DNA of 64,000 bases from Afipia carboxidovorans OM5 (GTDB lineage: Bacteria; Pseudomonadota; Alphaproteobacteria; Rhizobiales; Xanthobacteraceae), in contig NC_015684.1 in assembly GCF_000218565.1 (NCBI RefSeq), positions 1,302,001 through 1,366,000 of the forward strand. Direction: 5' to 3'. The notes beneath the pieces are model-generated. The model saw only the letters and a list, made by a program, of their open reading frames with translations. It ran no database searches and was not told the origin of the DNA. A program made the position numbers and the translations under genes. Positions 7,783 to 16,816 of the stretch are shown piece after piece. Every line of letters begins with the position of its first letter. Positions within the stretch are counted from its first letter, which is position 1.

Positions 7783-9510
7783 GTGTCTTCGGTGGCAAAA
7801 GCGGACGTTATTTCTGTATCAGTGGAAAGCGCGCCGCCGGCGCGAACGAATTGGTCGTTGCATGCTGTAACGGCCTTTTTGTTCCTGTTTCTTGCGGTGT
7901 TCTTTCTGGTGCCGCTTCTCAGCGTCATCACGACCGCCTTTATGCAGAAGGGCACAAACACCTTCACACTGGTGAACTTCTACGATTTCTTCCAGAACGA
8001 TCTGTTCCGGCGGTCATTGTGGAATTCGATCTATGCGTCATTCATGGCGGTGGTGTGGGCAAGCGCATTTGCAATCCCGCTCGCCTACATCACCACCAGG
8101 TTTGAGTTCAAGGGCGCTGTCCTGATTCAGACGCTCGGCGTTCTGCCCCTGATTATGCCGCCGTTCGCCGGCGCGATTGCCATGCAGTTGCTGTTCGGGC
8201 GCACCGGCACGGTCAATCTGTTGCTGGATGATTGGTTCGGTTTCACGCTGCCATTCATGGAGGGGCTGAACGGCGTCATTCTCGTGCAGTCCGTTCACTA
8301 CTTCCCGTTCATTCTGCTGAATCTTGTCGCGAGCTTGCGCAACATCGATCGCTCGATGGAAGAGGCGGCGCAGAATCTCGGCTGCCGCGGTCTCCGCCTG
8401 TTCCGGCGGATCATCTTCCCGCTGGCAATGCCGGGTTACATCGCGGGCGCCGCGCTTGTCTTCATCAAGGTGTTCGATGATCTTGCAACGCCGCTCCTGC
8501 TCAACGTGCAGGACATGCTGGCACCGCAGGCCTATCTGCGCATCACCTCGATGGGCATCGCTGACCCGATGGGTTACGTCATCTCCGTCGTGCTGATTGC
8601 CTTCTCGGTGTTTTCACTTTGGGCTTCGACGCTGGTGACGAAGGGCAAGGACTATTCCACCGTTCAACGTGGCGGCGGTGGCCTGTCGAAGCGGCGGATG
8701 AACAAGGTCGACACCATTGTCGCTTACGGGATCATCTTCGCAATCCTTGCTATCGTGCTTGCGCCGCATGTTGGCCTGCTGCTGCTGTCGTTCGCGACCG
8801 TCTGGTCGTTCGCGCCGCTGCCGGATGGCTACACGCTGTCGCACTATAAGGTGATTTTCGACGAGTCTTCGCAGCTCGTCACCAACACGCTGTTGTATGC
8901 GACCATCGCCGGAGTGATCGGTGTGTCGCTCGGTACCGCGATTGCCTACCTGTCGCAGCGCACCAAGGCGATCGGTCGCCACGCGCTCGACTATATCGCC
9001 ACGGCGCCGCTCGCCGTGCCCGGCGTCGTTCTCGGCATCGGCTATCTGCGCACGTTCTACGACATCCAGCTTCCGGATGGCACGTCGCTTGCTGCGTTCT
9101 GGATCATGCTCGGAATCGCGCTCGGCATCCGCCGCCTGCCTTATGCAATGCGGGCCTGTTCGGCCGGCCTGCAGCAGGTCTCTGTCTCGCTCGAGGAGGC
9201 AGCCGAGAATGTCGGTGTCGCCAAGCCGAAGACGATCCGCCGCATTGTCGTTCCGCTGATGGCGGGCGGCATTGTCGCCGGGTTCGTCACGAGCTTTGCC
9301 ACGGCGGCGGTCGAACTGTCGGCGACGATGATGCTGGTGCAATCGACCGACAACGCACCGCTGTCTTATGGGTTGTATGTCTTCATGCAGTCTCCGGCGG
9401 GTCGCGGTCCGGGCGCTGCGCTTGGCGTGATCGCGGTCATCATCGTCGGCGTGTGCGCCTATCTCAGCCACGTTTATCTCGAGCGTCGCAACAGCTCGCA
9501 GTCGCACTAA
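7783..9510 (+). CDS. ABC transporter permease, two fused membrane domains
   Basis: A 575-residue inner-membrane protein made of two successive BinPDT_inner-membrane modules, each with about six transmembrane helices. The EAA-type loops that contact the ATPase are visible as EEAAQNLGCRGLRLFRRII and EEAAENVGVAKPKTIRRIV. This fused layout is the norm in the Fe3+ and 2-aminoethylphosphonate importer family. The GTG start at 7783 follows a strong GAGGGGAAG ribosome site. It lies between the binding protein and the ATPase and completes a single-permease importer that likely brings a phosphonate into the cell for phnA. Confidence 0.9.
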   Translation: MSSVAKADVISVSVESAPPARTNWSLHAVTAFLFLFLAVFFLVPLLSVITTAFMQKGTNTFTLVNFYDFFQNDLFRRSLWNSIYASFMAVVWASAFAIPLAYITTRFEFKGAVLIQTLGVLPLIMPPFAGAIAMQLLFGRTGTVNLLLDDWFGFTLPFMEGLNGVILVQSVHYFPFILLNLVASLRNIDRSMEEAAQNLGCRGLRLFRRIIFPLAMPGYIAGAALVFIKVFDDLATPLLLNVQDMLAPQAYLRITSMGIADPMGYVISVVLIAFSVFSLWASTLVTKGKDYSTVQRGGGGLSKRRMNKVDTIVAYGIIFAILAIVLAPHVGLLLLSFATVWSFAPLPDGYTLSHYKVIFDESSQLVTNTLLYATIAGVIGVSLGTAIAYLSQRTKAIGRHALDYIATAPLAVPGVVLGIGYLRTFYDIQLPDGTSLAAFWIMLGIALGIRRLPYAMRACSAGLQQVSVSLEEAAENVGVAKPKTIRRIVVPLMAGGIVAGFVTSFATAAVELSATMMLVQSTDNAPLSYGLYVFMQSPAGRGPGAALGVIAVIIVGVCAYLSHVYLERRNSSQSH

Positions 9511-9539
9511 CAGCGACGTTATCGATCAGGGAGCGCAAC

Positions 9540-10640
9540 ATGGCCGAATCGTCTCTGGATGCTTTGAAGCGCGAGGCTGCCGAGATTTCGATCAGCAATG
9601 TGAATGTGTCGTACGGCGCATATCACGCGCTGAAGAACGTGAATCTGGAAATCAAGCCGGGCGAGTTCTTCGCTTTCCTTGGCCCGTCCGGCTGCGGCAA
9701 GACCACACTTCTGCGCCTGATTGCGGGCTTCAACACCGCGCAGACCGGCAGCGTGGTGATCGGCGGGCGCAATGTGCTGACGCTGCCACCATGGCGGCGC
9801 GATGTCGGCATGGTGTTTCAGTCCTATGCGCTGTGGCCGCATATGACGGTCTGGAAGAACGTCACGTTCGGCTTGGAGGAGCGTCGGCTCTCGGCGCAGG
9901 AGCGCAATCAGCGCGCGGAGGATGCGCTGAAGCTGGTCGGCCTCGAAAAGCTGGCGGACCGCAAGCCGTCGCAGCTCTCCGGCGGCCAACAGCAGCGTGT
10001 GGCGCTGGCCCGCACCATTGCCGTCAGACCAACCGTGCTTCTGCTCGATGAGCCGTTGTCGAACCTCGATGCAAGCCTGCGCGTTCAGGTGCGGCGCGAA
10101 ATTCTCGCGATGCAGCGCCGGCTCGGGCTGACGACAATTTTCGTCACGCATGATCAGGAAGAAGCGAATACGGTCTGCGATCGCATCGCGGTGATGAGCG
10201 AAGGCATGGTGCAGCAGGTCGGCACGCCGATGGAGCTCTACGACAATCCCGCCAATCTGTTCGTCGGCCGCTTTCTCGGGACGGCGAATACGGTGAGCGG
10301 CGAAATCCGCGCCAATGGCTCGGAGAGGGTGTTTCAGGCCGTGGGAGGAGAGGTTCTGCCGGCGCCGGCTAATGAGGAGCCGGGTCCTGCAAAGCTGTTC
10401 TTCCGTCCGCAGAATGCGAGCCTCGTCACAAAGAGCGAAGTCGCCTCTGGCTCCGATTTGAGATTGTCGGCCCGCATCTCAGGCCGGGAGTTTTTAGGAT
10501 CGACGATCCGTTATGCCCTGAAGACTGGTGGCGAGGACATCTTCATCGACGTGCCCCATATCGGTAAGCGTAACGGCTTTTCGGAAGATGACGTCGTGGG
10601 GGTTCAGATCTCTCCTTCCGACGCGAGCATCTTCAGGTAG
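9540..10640 (+). CDS. ABC transporter ATP-binding protein with TOBE domain
   Basis: A 366-residue ATPase of the Fe3+/spermidine/aminoethylphosphonate group. Walker A is GPSGCGKTT, the signature LSGGQQQR, Walker [15 protein letters not shown] and the H-loop FVTHDQEE. The C-terminal third carries a TOBE-type regulatory domain ([10 protein letters not shown]). The ATG at 9540 is preceded by CAGGGAG; an upstream in-frame start at 9453 would lie inside the permease gene and is rejected. It is the last gene of the phnA-importer operon and powers the fused permease. Confidence 0.92.
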   Translation: MAESSLDALKREAAEISISNVNVSYGAYHALKNVNLEIKPGEFFAFLGPSGCGKTTLLRLIAGFNTAQTGSVVIGGRNVLTLPPWRRDVGMVFQSYALWPHMTVWKNVTFGLEERRLSAQERNQRAEDALKLVGLEKLADRKPSQLSGGQQQRVALARTIAVRPTVLLLDEPLSNLDASLRVQVRREILAMQRRLGLTTIFVTHDQEEANTVCDRIAVMSEGMVQQVGTPMELYDNPANLFVGRFLGTANTVSGEIRANGSERVFQAVGGEVLPAPANEEPGPAKLFFRPQNASLVTKSEVASGSDLRLSARISGREFLGSTIRYALKTGGEDIFIDVPHIGKRNGFSEDDVVGVQISPSDASIFR

Positions 10641-10894
10641 CGGCAGCGCGAGCTGCTGCATACGAACAGAAACGGCGCAGGCATTATCAGGCGCGCTGGT
10701 TGTCGCCGTAATCGCTGGAGCGACAGGCAATTTCTCTCACTCCGCTGATTTTTCAGAACAATTTCGCGCGCATAATCCGCCTTCGCGGTTGAAACCGCGG
10801 CGCGGTGCCTATAGACAGCGCGAGGCTCGGATCGTGCGGACCAAGGCCGCGAGATCATGCTGAAACTCCCGGCTCGGGAGGCTCTCAAGGCTGT

Positions 10895-10969
10895 TGGGGC
10901 GTCGCCAAGTGGTAAGGCAGGGGATTTTGATTCCCCCATGCGGAGGTTCGAATCCTCCCGCCCCAGCCA
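10895..10969 (+). tRNA. tRNA-Gln (anticodon TTG)
   Basis: A full cloverleaf can be folded. The acceptor stem pairs TGGGGCG with CGCCCCA, the anticodon stem AGGGG/CCCCC encloses a loop with TTG, and the T arm is GGAGG TTCGAAT CCTCC. The discriminator base is G and CCA is encoded. The gene borders a decayed accessory segment, and its last bases plus downstream sequence recur in part near 14852. Confidence 0.95.
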
Positions 10970-11270
10970 ATTGATTTTACTTGGCTATTTGGAAATTTTC
11001 ACAGTCTCATTCTGAAACTGTTTCCTTGCCCATTCTGAACGGATGTTGCCAAAGCGTTCACCAGCCGGTGCGCGTGACGCTTTCTGGGCGCTGACAAAGC
11101 CCGCGCGATGTTGCGTTGGGCGTGTCCCCCGTGGCTCTGCTGGATCTTGTGCGCTGATAACGCGCGCCCTGGCCGTCCATCAGCTCTGAAAGCTTCAGCT
11201 TCTTCCTCATTCGCTGCGCGATAGGCTGCAGCTATACGGGCATCTTCGCCCCGGTAGGCCTTCGCGACAT
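10970..11270. other. Gene-poor stretch after the tRNA
   Basis: About 300 bases without a recognisable gene. A minus-strand frame (10999-11430) is open and has a basic, helical-looking product, but its N-terminal part lies antisense to the binding-protein remnant and no family was recognised. No integrase remains next to the tRNA. Confidence 0.4.
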
Positions 11271-11632
11271 CAACTGGACAAACTTGCGACCGGGCTGCAG
11301 GTCTATGCTGGCTATACCCACACTCACGCGCGCACGGCCGGTGGATCGTTGGTCTATTCGTACATCCAGACCACGGCACCGGAAAACGTCTTGCCGGGCT
11401 TGCTGCGCGGCCCGGATTTTCCTCGATCAATGCTGTGCGAAACGGCCGGATTCACGGCATGTTTCACAACCTGATGTCGACGCCGCTGAATATCGTCGCC
11501 ACGGAAGCGCTGGCAAAATGGATTCATCCGTCGCTGTTTGGTGATCTTGATCCGGCGCAAACCATCGATGAGATCAATAGGAGATTTCTCTCCGTCCCCT
11601 TGAAGGGTATCTATCTGGTCGATCTGAAGTGA
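11271..11632 (+). pseudogene. Frameshifted C-terminal remnant of an iron-siderophore ABC substrate-binding protein
   Basis: Two overlapping frames together resemble the end of a FecB/BtuF-like binding protein. One frame gives GLQVYAGYTHTHARTAGG up to about base 11405. The other continues with RPGFSSINAVRNGRIHGMFH, then ALAKWIHPSLF and INRRFLSVP, a pattern typical of the last 70 residues of this family. The switch near 11400-11410 implies one inserted or lost base. The N-terminal two thirds and the signal peptide are missing. It ends directly before a frameshifted FecCD permease, so the importer as a whole is inactive here. Confidence 0.7.
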
Positions 11633-11672
11633 TGTGGGGCGCACTCTCTGGGGCTTTGAGCAAGAGAAAGTT

Positions 11673-12754
11673 TTGACGGACAACCTGACCGGCCCATCTT
11701 TGAATATTTCTCCGCAGGGAGCATCCGTTGCGGCGCGCTACGATGCTTTCGTGCGAAAGCGCATCGCCATCTGCGTTGCTTTGTTTGTCATCGCGGTGGC
11801 GGGATTTCTGCTCGACCTCGTGATCGGCCCCTCCGACCTTGGTGTGCATCAGGTATGGGCTGCGCTGATAGACTCCGGACAGGCCTCTCAAGCGGCGACG
11901 TCCATCGTCTGGCAGGTGAGGCTGCCGCAAGCCTGCCTTGCCACGCTCGTGGGTGTTGCGCTGTCTCTGGCCGGCGCCGAGATGCAGACCATCCTGAACA
12001 ATCCGCTGGCGAGTCCGTTCACGCTGGGTGTGTCGTCTGCGGCGGCTTTCGGTGCAGCTCTTGCCATCATCATCGGTGCAGGATTGCCGGGCATCTCCCA
12101 AGTCTGGATCGTGCCGGCCAATGCTTTCATTTTCGCAACGATCTCGGTCATGCTCCTGCAGGCGATCGCGCGCGTTCGCGGCTCCGGGATCGATACGCTG
12201 GTGCTGTGCGGCATTGCGCTGTTCTTTACCTTCAATGCTCTGACTGCGTTGTTGCAGTTTGTGGCGAGCCAGCAGGCGCTGCAGCAACTGGTATTCTGGA
12301 TCATGGGCAGCCTTGCCCGCGCGGATTGGCAGAAAGTTACGGTCCTTGCGCTTGTCGTCGCAGTCGTGACGCCGTTTTCCTTCGCTGCAAGCCGGCAACT
12401 GACGGCACTTCGACTCGGCGAAGATCGAGACAGAAGCGCTGGCGTCAATGTTACGCGCCTTCGCTTCATGTCGTTGCTGCGCGTCAGCCTGTGACGGCAG
12501 CGGCGATGGCCTTCGTGGGCACGATCGGATTTGTCGGCCTTGCTGGTCCGCATATCGCGCGTCTCCTACTCGGAGAGGACCACCGCTTTTTTCTTCCGGC
12601 GAGTGCGATGACTGGCGCCGCGATCATGGCGCTCGCGTCGATTGCCAGTAAAGCGATCCTGCCCGGCGTGCTGATTCCGATCGGAATCGTCACGGCACTG
12701 ATCGGGCTTCCGGTGTTCTTCTCGCTGATCCTTCGTCCGCGGAGGCTCGCATGA
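11673..12754 (+). pseudogene. FecCD-family siderophore ABC permease, interrupted by a frameshift
   Basis: The first frame encodes an N-terminal region with several membrane helices and the family motif RLPQACLATLVGVALSLAG, and stops at a TGA near 12492 just after LRFMSLLRVSL. The continuation is in another frame and begins TAAAMAFVGTIGFVGLAGPH, then SKAILPGVLIPIGIVTALIG, exactly the expected C-terminal half. A small indel at about 12490 therefore splits an otherwise complete permease of about 360 residues. The likely start is TTG at 11673 behind AAGAGAAAG. A sequencing error is possible, but the neighbouring binding-protein gene is also broken. Confidence 0.8.
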
Positions 12755-13539
12755 TGGCTCACGAGAGCGGGGACCTGCAGCTCGAGCATTTGTCGGTGAG
12801 CTATGGCAGCAAGCGGATTGTCCGCGATCTGACCTTGTCGTCGATCAAGGCGGGGCAGGTGACGGCTCTGGTCGGGCCGAATGGGGCCGGCAAGACAACA
12901 TTGCTCCGCGCCATTGCAGGCTTGCTGCGGGCCAGCGGATCGGCGCTCGTTCACGGCAAGAACCTGCTGACCATGGGTTATGGCGAACGATCTGCGCTCG
13001 TATCGTACATGCCGCAGTCGGTTCCGGAGCGCGTGTCGTTGACCGTTCTGGAAAGCGTCATCGCAACGCTCCGTGCCACGCGCCGCCCCGGCATGATGGG
13101 CAACGCTCATGATCGTAACCGTGCGATCTCGGTGCTCGAGCAGCTCGACATTACGGATATCGCGCTGGATCCGCTCGATTGTCTTTCAGGCGGGCAGCGT
13201 CAGCTCTGCAGTCTGGCGCAGTCGCTGGTTTCCGATCCCTCGATCCTTTTGCTGGATGAACCGACCAGCGCTCTCGATCTGCGCCATCAGGCGACCGTTA
13301 TGGGGGTTGTCCGTGAGCTCGCCGCGGCGGGAAAGATCGTCATCTGCGTGCTGCACGATCTTTCCCAAGCCGCACGTTGGGCAGACTCGATTGTCGTTCT
13401 CAATCACGGAGCGCTCTATCTGCATGGCGCGCCGGATGAGGCGGTTACGCCGCAGATGTTGAGCGAGGTCTATGCCGTGGAAGCGCGCGTGGAGTCGCTT
13501 CACGGTCATCTTCATGTCGTTGTGCAGGGGGCGATTTAA
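12751..13539 (+). CDS. Siderophore/heme-type ABC transporter ATP-binding protein (FecE-like)
   Basis: A 262-residue ATPase with Walker A GPNGAGKTT, signature LSGGQRQL, Walker B ILLLDEPTSALDL and H-loop CVLHDLSQ. It starts at ATGATG overlapping the end of the permease frame and would pair with FecCD permeases for iron-siderophore, heme or cobalamin uptake. The gene is intact although both partner genes upstream are frameshifted, so it is either a recent casualty awaiting decay or serves another permease. Its last hundred bases are repeated in diverged form near 14688. Confidence 0.88.
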   Translation: MMAHESGDLQLEHLSVSYGSKRIVRDLTLSSIKAGQVTALVGPNGAGKTTLLRAIAGLLRASGSALVHGKNLLTMGYGERSALVSYMPQSVPERVSLTVLESVIATLRATRRPGMMGNAHDRNRAISVLEQLDITDIALDPLDCLSGGQRQLCSLAQSLVSDPSILLLDEPTSALDLRHQATVMGVVRELAAAGKIVICVLHDLSQAARWADSIVVLNHGALYLHGAPDEAVTPQMLSEVYAVEARVESLHGHLHVVVQGAI

Positions 13540-13547
13540 ACGATGCA
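13438..13547 (+). repeat. Direct repeat, copy 1: 3' end of the FecE-like gene
   Basis: The last 100 bases of the ATPase gene plus its stop and a few bases beyond match 14688-14796 at roughly 85% by eye. Matching extends past the stop codon (GATTTAAACGATGCAG against GATTTAGACGAAGCAG), so the duplication is of DNA, not just shared protein family. Confidence 0.75.
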
Positions 13548-13963
13548 GTTTATGAAAGACCATGTTGCTACCTAGCAATGTTGGTTTGCCATCGTTTCTC
13601 CCGTGGAGGAGTGTCGTTCTAGCTTCAACGTCCGCTGAATAGACGGTAGCCAAGAGAGCAACCCGTTGGCGGCATTCCCTCCAACTGGCGCTTGAATATG
13701 CTGAATGGGTGCCTGTGGAAGGTGGCGTGACTTCCTGAAGACGCGCGCCATGGTTTGTCGGCTGCAGTTCCGCGGATTCGATATCGGGGCCAGTTTGTCC
13801 TTGATCAATCTGCTTCTGCTGGTTGCGAGTATCCTTGGTGCATCCGAATTCTCCCGGAACCGCTGCTACGGTGGCGCAACATGCTGGAAGTGAAGCAATG
13901 CTATCGACAAGTGTCTCCGGGCTTTCCGGACATTGCGCATGCTTGTCTGTCCATGGTGACGCC
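13548..13963. other. Intergenic stretch between the ATPase and CBS genes
   Basis: About 400 bases in which no coding region, RNA gene or clear terminator could be supported. Short open frames exist on both strands but have no ribosome sites or recognisable content. Confidence 0.4.
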
Positions 13964-14407
13964 ATGAACATCGCAAGCATCCTTTCCGTTACGCGGGAGC
14001 GCCTGATCACGGTCAGCGACAAGGCTCAACTGGTAGATGCGGCGTCCCTTCTGGGCAGCGGCAGGATCGATCTTGTCGTGGTATGCGAGGATACGGGGAA
14101 GATGGCTGGGGTTGTCACCCGCATGGATATCGTCTCGCGGATCAGCCGGTGTCAGGGCCATGCCTGCACGGCATCGGTCGCTTCGGTCATGTCACGCGAC
14201 GTAATTTATTGCCGGCCGCCCGAGTTGCTCGAAACAGCGTGGAAGCGGATGAAGGAAAAAGGTCATGCGCATATTCCAGTCGTCGATGATGATAATCGTC
14301 CGCTCGGCACCCTCAATGCTCGCGATGCACTGCAGGCCTTGTTGAAGGAAACGGAATACGAGGAAGATTTGCTGCGCGACTATGTGATGGGTATTGGTTA
14401 TCGCTGA
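13964..14407 (+). CDS. CBS domain pair protein
   Basis: A 147-residue cytoplasmic protein consisting of two CBS domains (about residues 1-65 and 75-135), which form a Bateman module binding adenosine nucleotides. GKMAGVVTRMDIVSRI and HAHIPVVDDDNRPLGTLNARDAL are the two typical CBS ends. The start at ATG 13964 gives a compact product beginning directly at the first domain; the ribosome site is weak. It sits inside the decayed accessory segment, and no partner enzyme is adjacent. Stand-alone CBS proteins of this type are often stress- or energy-related; the specific role is unknown. Confidence 0.82.
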   Translation: MNIASILSVTRERLITVSDKAQLVDAASLLGSGRIDLVVVCEDTGKMAGVVTRMDIVSRISRCQGHACTASVASVMSRDVIYCRPPELLETAWKRMKEKGHAHIPVVDDDNRPLGTLNARDALQALLKETEYEEDLLRDYVMGIGYR

Positions 14408-15093
14408 CAGCGGGCCCTTGAAGGGTTGATTTTGTCAGGCAACTGCGATCCGGAATCACTCGATTGCGTGCGGCGGTGGTCCGAGCTGGATACTCCCGAA
14501 AGCGGGGTTTTTGTTGTTTAAGATCAAAGAATGTTTTGTCGATCGAATGTAGCCTGTTTTTGGAAAGGTTGGATTGGCTTCTAGTAGGTCCGTCAACTTC
14601 TCCCCTTAGCTGGTTGAGTGCCAGCACAACCTTAGCTCGCCCTCGTTTCTCGATGGCGAGCTTTCTTTTGCGCTCTTCTTCATCAGCGAGGCGGTTACGC
14701 CGCAGATGTTGAGGAGGTCTATGTCGTGGGAGCTCGCATGGTGTCGCAGCACGGTCATCTTCATGTCGCCGTGCAGAGACCGATTTAGACGAAGCAGCCC
14801 GCGCAATTAACGACTGCAGGGATCAACGTAATTTTGGATTGTGCTGTCTCTCAGCCGATTGATTTTATTTGGATATTGGCTTTTTTGTCAGTTCACTCTC
14901 AACATCAATAATCATTACTTTTGTCAGTCGGTATAAGGCGTTGTTTCGCCGTCGACAGCGTGCGCCGGTCTGAACCTGTGCGCCACCGCAAACACCTCTG
15001 CACTTGCCAGCCTCTCGCTTTGTGCAAAGATGGAACCGGACGGCCAGTACCGATCATACGTTGTTCGATGAACAATCGTTAGGGGAGGCTGCT
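14408..15093. other. Gene-free stretch with relics
   Basis: Nearly 700 bases with no intact gene. It contains the diverged copy of the FecE-like gene end (14688-14796) and a short segment at 14852-14873 resembling the 3' edge of the tRNA-Gln gene and its flank. The rest shows no recognisable feature. Confidence 0.5.
14688..14796 (+). repeat. Direct repeat, copy 2: diverged tail of a FecE-like ATPase gene
   Basis: This matches 13438-13547 with one single-base deletion after TTGAG and scattered substitutions. The reading frame is lost, so it is a relic of a second ATPase gene or of an old duplication. Nothing upstream of 14688 continues the similarity in an obvious way. Confidence 0.75.
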
Positions 15094-15546
15094 TTGAACG
15101 ATTCGCTGCATCCGCTCGCGCCGCATCATTTGCCATCGTTCATCACCCCTCCCGGCAATACCGACATCCTGATGGTCGTCGTCGGCATCATCCTGCTTCT
15201 CGCCATTCTGTTTGTCGGCAACATCTATCTGCAGATCCACTCCTTGCCGGAGCGGATGGCGCACAAATCGCAGAAGCTGCAGTTCGAGATCGTAGCCGTA
15301 CTCTGCCTGCTCGCCCTCTTTACGCACAATCACTTGTTCTGGGTGGCTGGATTACTTCTTGCTCTGATCGATCTTCCCGATTTCACTACGCCGCTGCACA
15401 GCATCGCAGCTTCCGTTCAGAAAATAGCCGGCATTCCTCCCGACCCGGATCCGCCAGAGCCGCCTGAAATGTCTCGAGCGGCTGCGAGCCTGCCAAATGA
15501 AAAGGAAGATTCAAACGACGAAGTGAGGGAGCAGGGCCATGCTTGA
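15094..15546 (+). CDS. Small inner-membrane protein, YiaW/DUF3302-like
   Basis: A 150-residue protein with two predicted membrane helices (about residues 25-47 and 64-90), separated by a short loop containing IHSLPERMAHKSQKL, and a proline- and acid-rich cytoplasmic tail. The TTG start at 15094 follows a strong AGGGGAGG site. The arrangement and loop resemble DUF3302 (E. coli YiaW), which is also encoded directly upstream of an HlyD-family protein (YiaV). It overlaps the next gene by eight bases. Function is unknown in the family; an accessory role for the adjacent membrane-fusion protein is inferred. Confidence 0.7.
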   Translation: MNDSLHPLAPHHLPSFITPPGNTDILMVVVGIILLLAILFVGNIYLQIHSLPERMAHKSQKLQFEIVAVLCLLALFTHNHLFWVAGLLLALIDLPDFTTPLHSIAASVQKIAGIPPDPDPPEPPEMSRAAASLPNEKEDSNDEVREQGHA

Positions 15547-16771
15547 GCTCATCCTCTGTTCACTCCTGACAGTGTTTCCCGACTATCTTTATCGTCGCTA
15601 CGCGCAAGGCAAGCGCATTGGCCGAGAGATTACGCTCTTCTCAGTCTGGTACGAATTAAGATGGGGCATCGTCTCATGCCTCATGCTGACAGTCGCTCTG
15701 ATCACAATCATCTTCTATTTTCATCCCTCCACGACCAGTGCGACGTTGTATTTCAGAACTGTTCCGATCGTGCCGGAGACGATCGGACGTGTATCGCAGG
15801 TTCACGCCGATTTCAGCGCTCCCGTTAAAAAAGGGGAGGTGATATTCAAGCTGGATAGCGCAAAGCAGGAGGCCGCACTTGCATCTGCCCGCCGCAAAGT
15901 CGCGGAAATCGATGCTGCCATGGTTGCGGCACAGGCAGACATTCTGAAAGCGGATGCGCAGATCCAGGAAGCCAAAAGTGCATACCGGCAGGCGGTCGAG
16001 GAGTTGGATGTCAAACGCGATTTGCAGAGGCGCAATCCCGGCATCGTCCCGCAGCGCGATATTGAAAAGCTGGACGTTGTCGTTTCCGGCCGTCAAGCCG
16101 CCGTCGATGCGGCAACCGCCGCCCACCAATCCATCATGGCTCGCGTGACGGCCCTGCTGCCCGCGGAGAAAGCCAGTGCAGAGGCTGCGCTCGCTCAAGC
16201 ACAGGTGGATATGGACAAGACATTCATTCGCGCCGGCGTTGATGGTCGTGTTGAACAATTCCTGTTGCGGCCGGGCGATGTCGTTAATCCCATGATGCGC
16301 TCGGCTGGTGTCCTTATTCCGGAAGGCGCAGGACGGCAGAGGCTTGCGGCAGGGTTCGGACAGATCGAAGCGCAGGTCATGAAGGTCGGAATGGTGGCTG
16401 AGGCGACATGCATCTCAAAGCCATGGACCGTTATTCCGATGGTTATCACGAGCGTGCAGGATTACATCGCAGCGGGCCAATTCCGGGGCGGTGAGCAACT
16501 TATCGACGCCCAGCAAGCTTTGGCGCCTGGCTCTATTCTTGTCATTATGGAGCCGATTTATAAAGGTGGCCTTGACGGCGTTACTCCAGGCAGCCGTTGC
16601 ATCGCCAATGCCTATACCAGCAATCATGATCGGATCGCCGCGAAGGAAACCGGTTTTCTGAAGGGTCTCTGGCTGCATGCTGTCGATGCTGTCGGGATCG
16701 TGCATGCGATGCTGCTGCGTATTCAGGCTCTGCTATTGCCGGTCAAGACACTGGTGCTGAGCGGCCATTGA
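15539..16771 (+). CDS. HlyD-family membrane-fusion protein (YiaV-like)
   Basis: A 410-residue periplasmic adaptor anchored by one N-terminal membrane helix at about residues 45-62. A lipoyl-like half motif (PVKKGEVIFKLDSAKQEAAL) is followed by a long alpha-helical hairpin rich in alanine, glutamine and glutamate, and then the second lipoyl half and beta-barrel part (FIRAGVDGRVEQFLLRPGDV). No pump or outer-membrane channel gene is adjacent; like E. coli YiaV it is paired only with a small membrane protein. Substrate and partner pump are unknown. It ends about 100 bases before nasT but is probably a separate unit, since a sigma-54 promoter lies between them. Confidence 0.85.
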   Translation: MLELILCSLLTVFPDYLYRRYAQGKRIGREITLFSVWYELRWGIVSCLMLTVALITIIFYFHPSTTSATLYFRTVPIVPETIGRVSQVHADFSAPVKKGEVIFKLDSAKQEAALASARRKVAEIDAAMVAAQADILKADAQIQEAKSAYRQAVEELDVKRDLQRRNPGIVPQRDIEKLDVVVSGRQAAVDAATAAHQSIMARVTALLPAEKASAEAALAQAQVDMDKTFIRAGVDGRVEQFLLRPGDVVNPMMRSAGVLIPEGAGRQRLAAGFGQIEAQVMKVGMVAEATCISKPWTVIPMVITSVQDYIAAGQFRGGEQLIDAQQALAPGSILVIMEPIYKGGLDGVTPGSRCIANAYTSNHDRIAAKETGFLKGLWLHAVDAVGIVHAMLLRIQALLLPVKTLVLSGH

Positions 16772-16816
16772 ATTCCGCTAGTGCTGACGTGACGACGCCC
16801 AATGCGTTCTGTCGTT

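Noticed and set aside
8614..9507. A 297-residue antisense frame over the fused permease
   Set aside because: Composition is arginine- and aspartate-dominated with no hydrophobic core; the permease frame has clear membrane helices and EAA loops.
10999..11430. Minus-strand frame next to tRNA-Gln as an integrase or island gene
   Set aside because: No tyrosine recombinase motif or other family was seen, and half of it is antisense to the binding-protein remnant.
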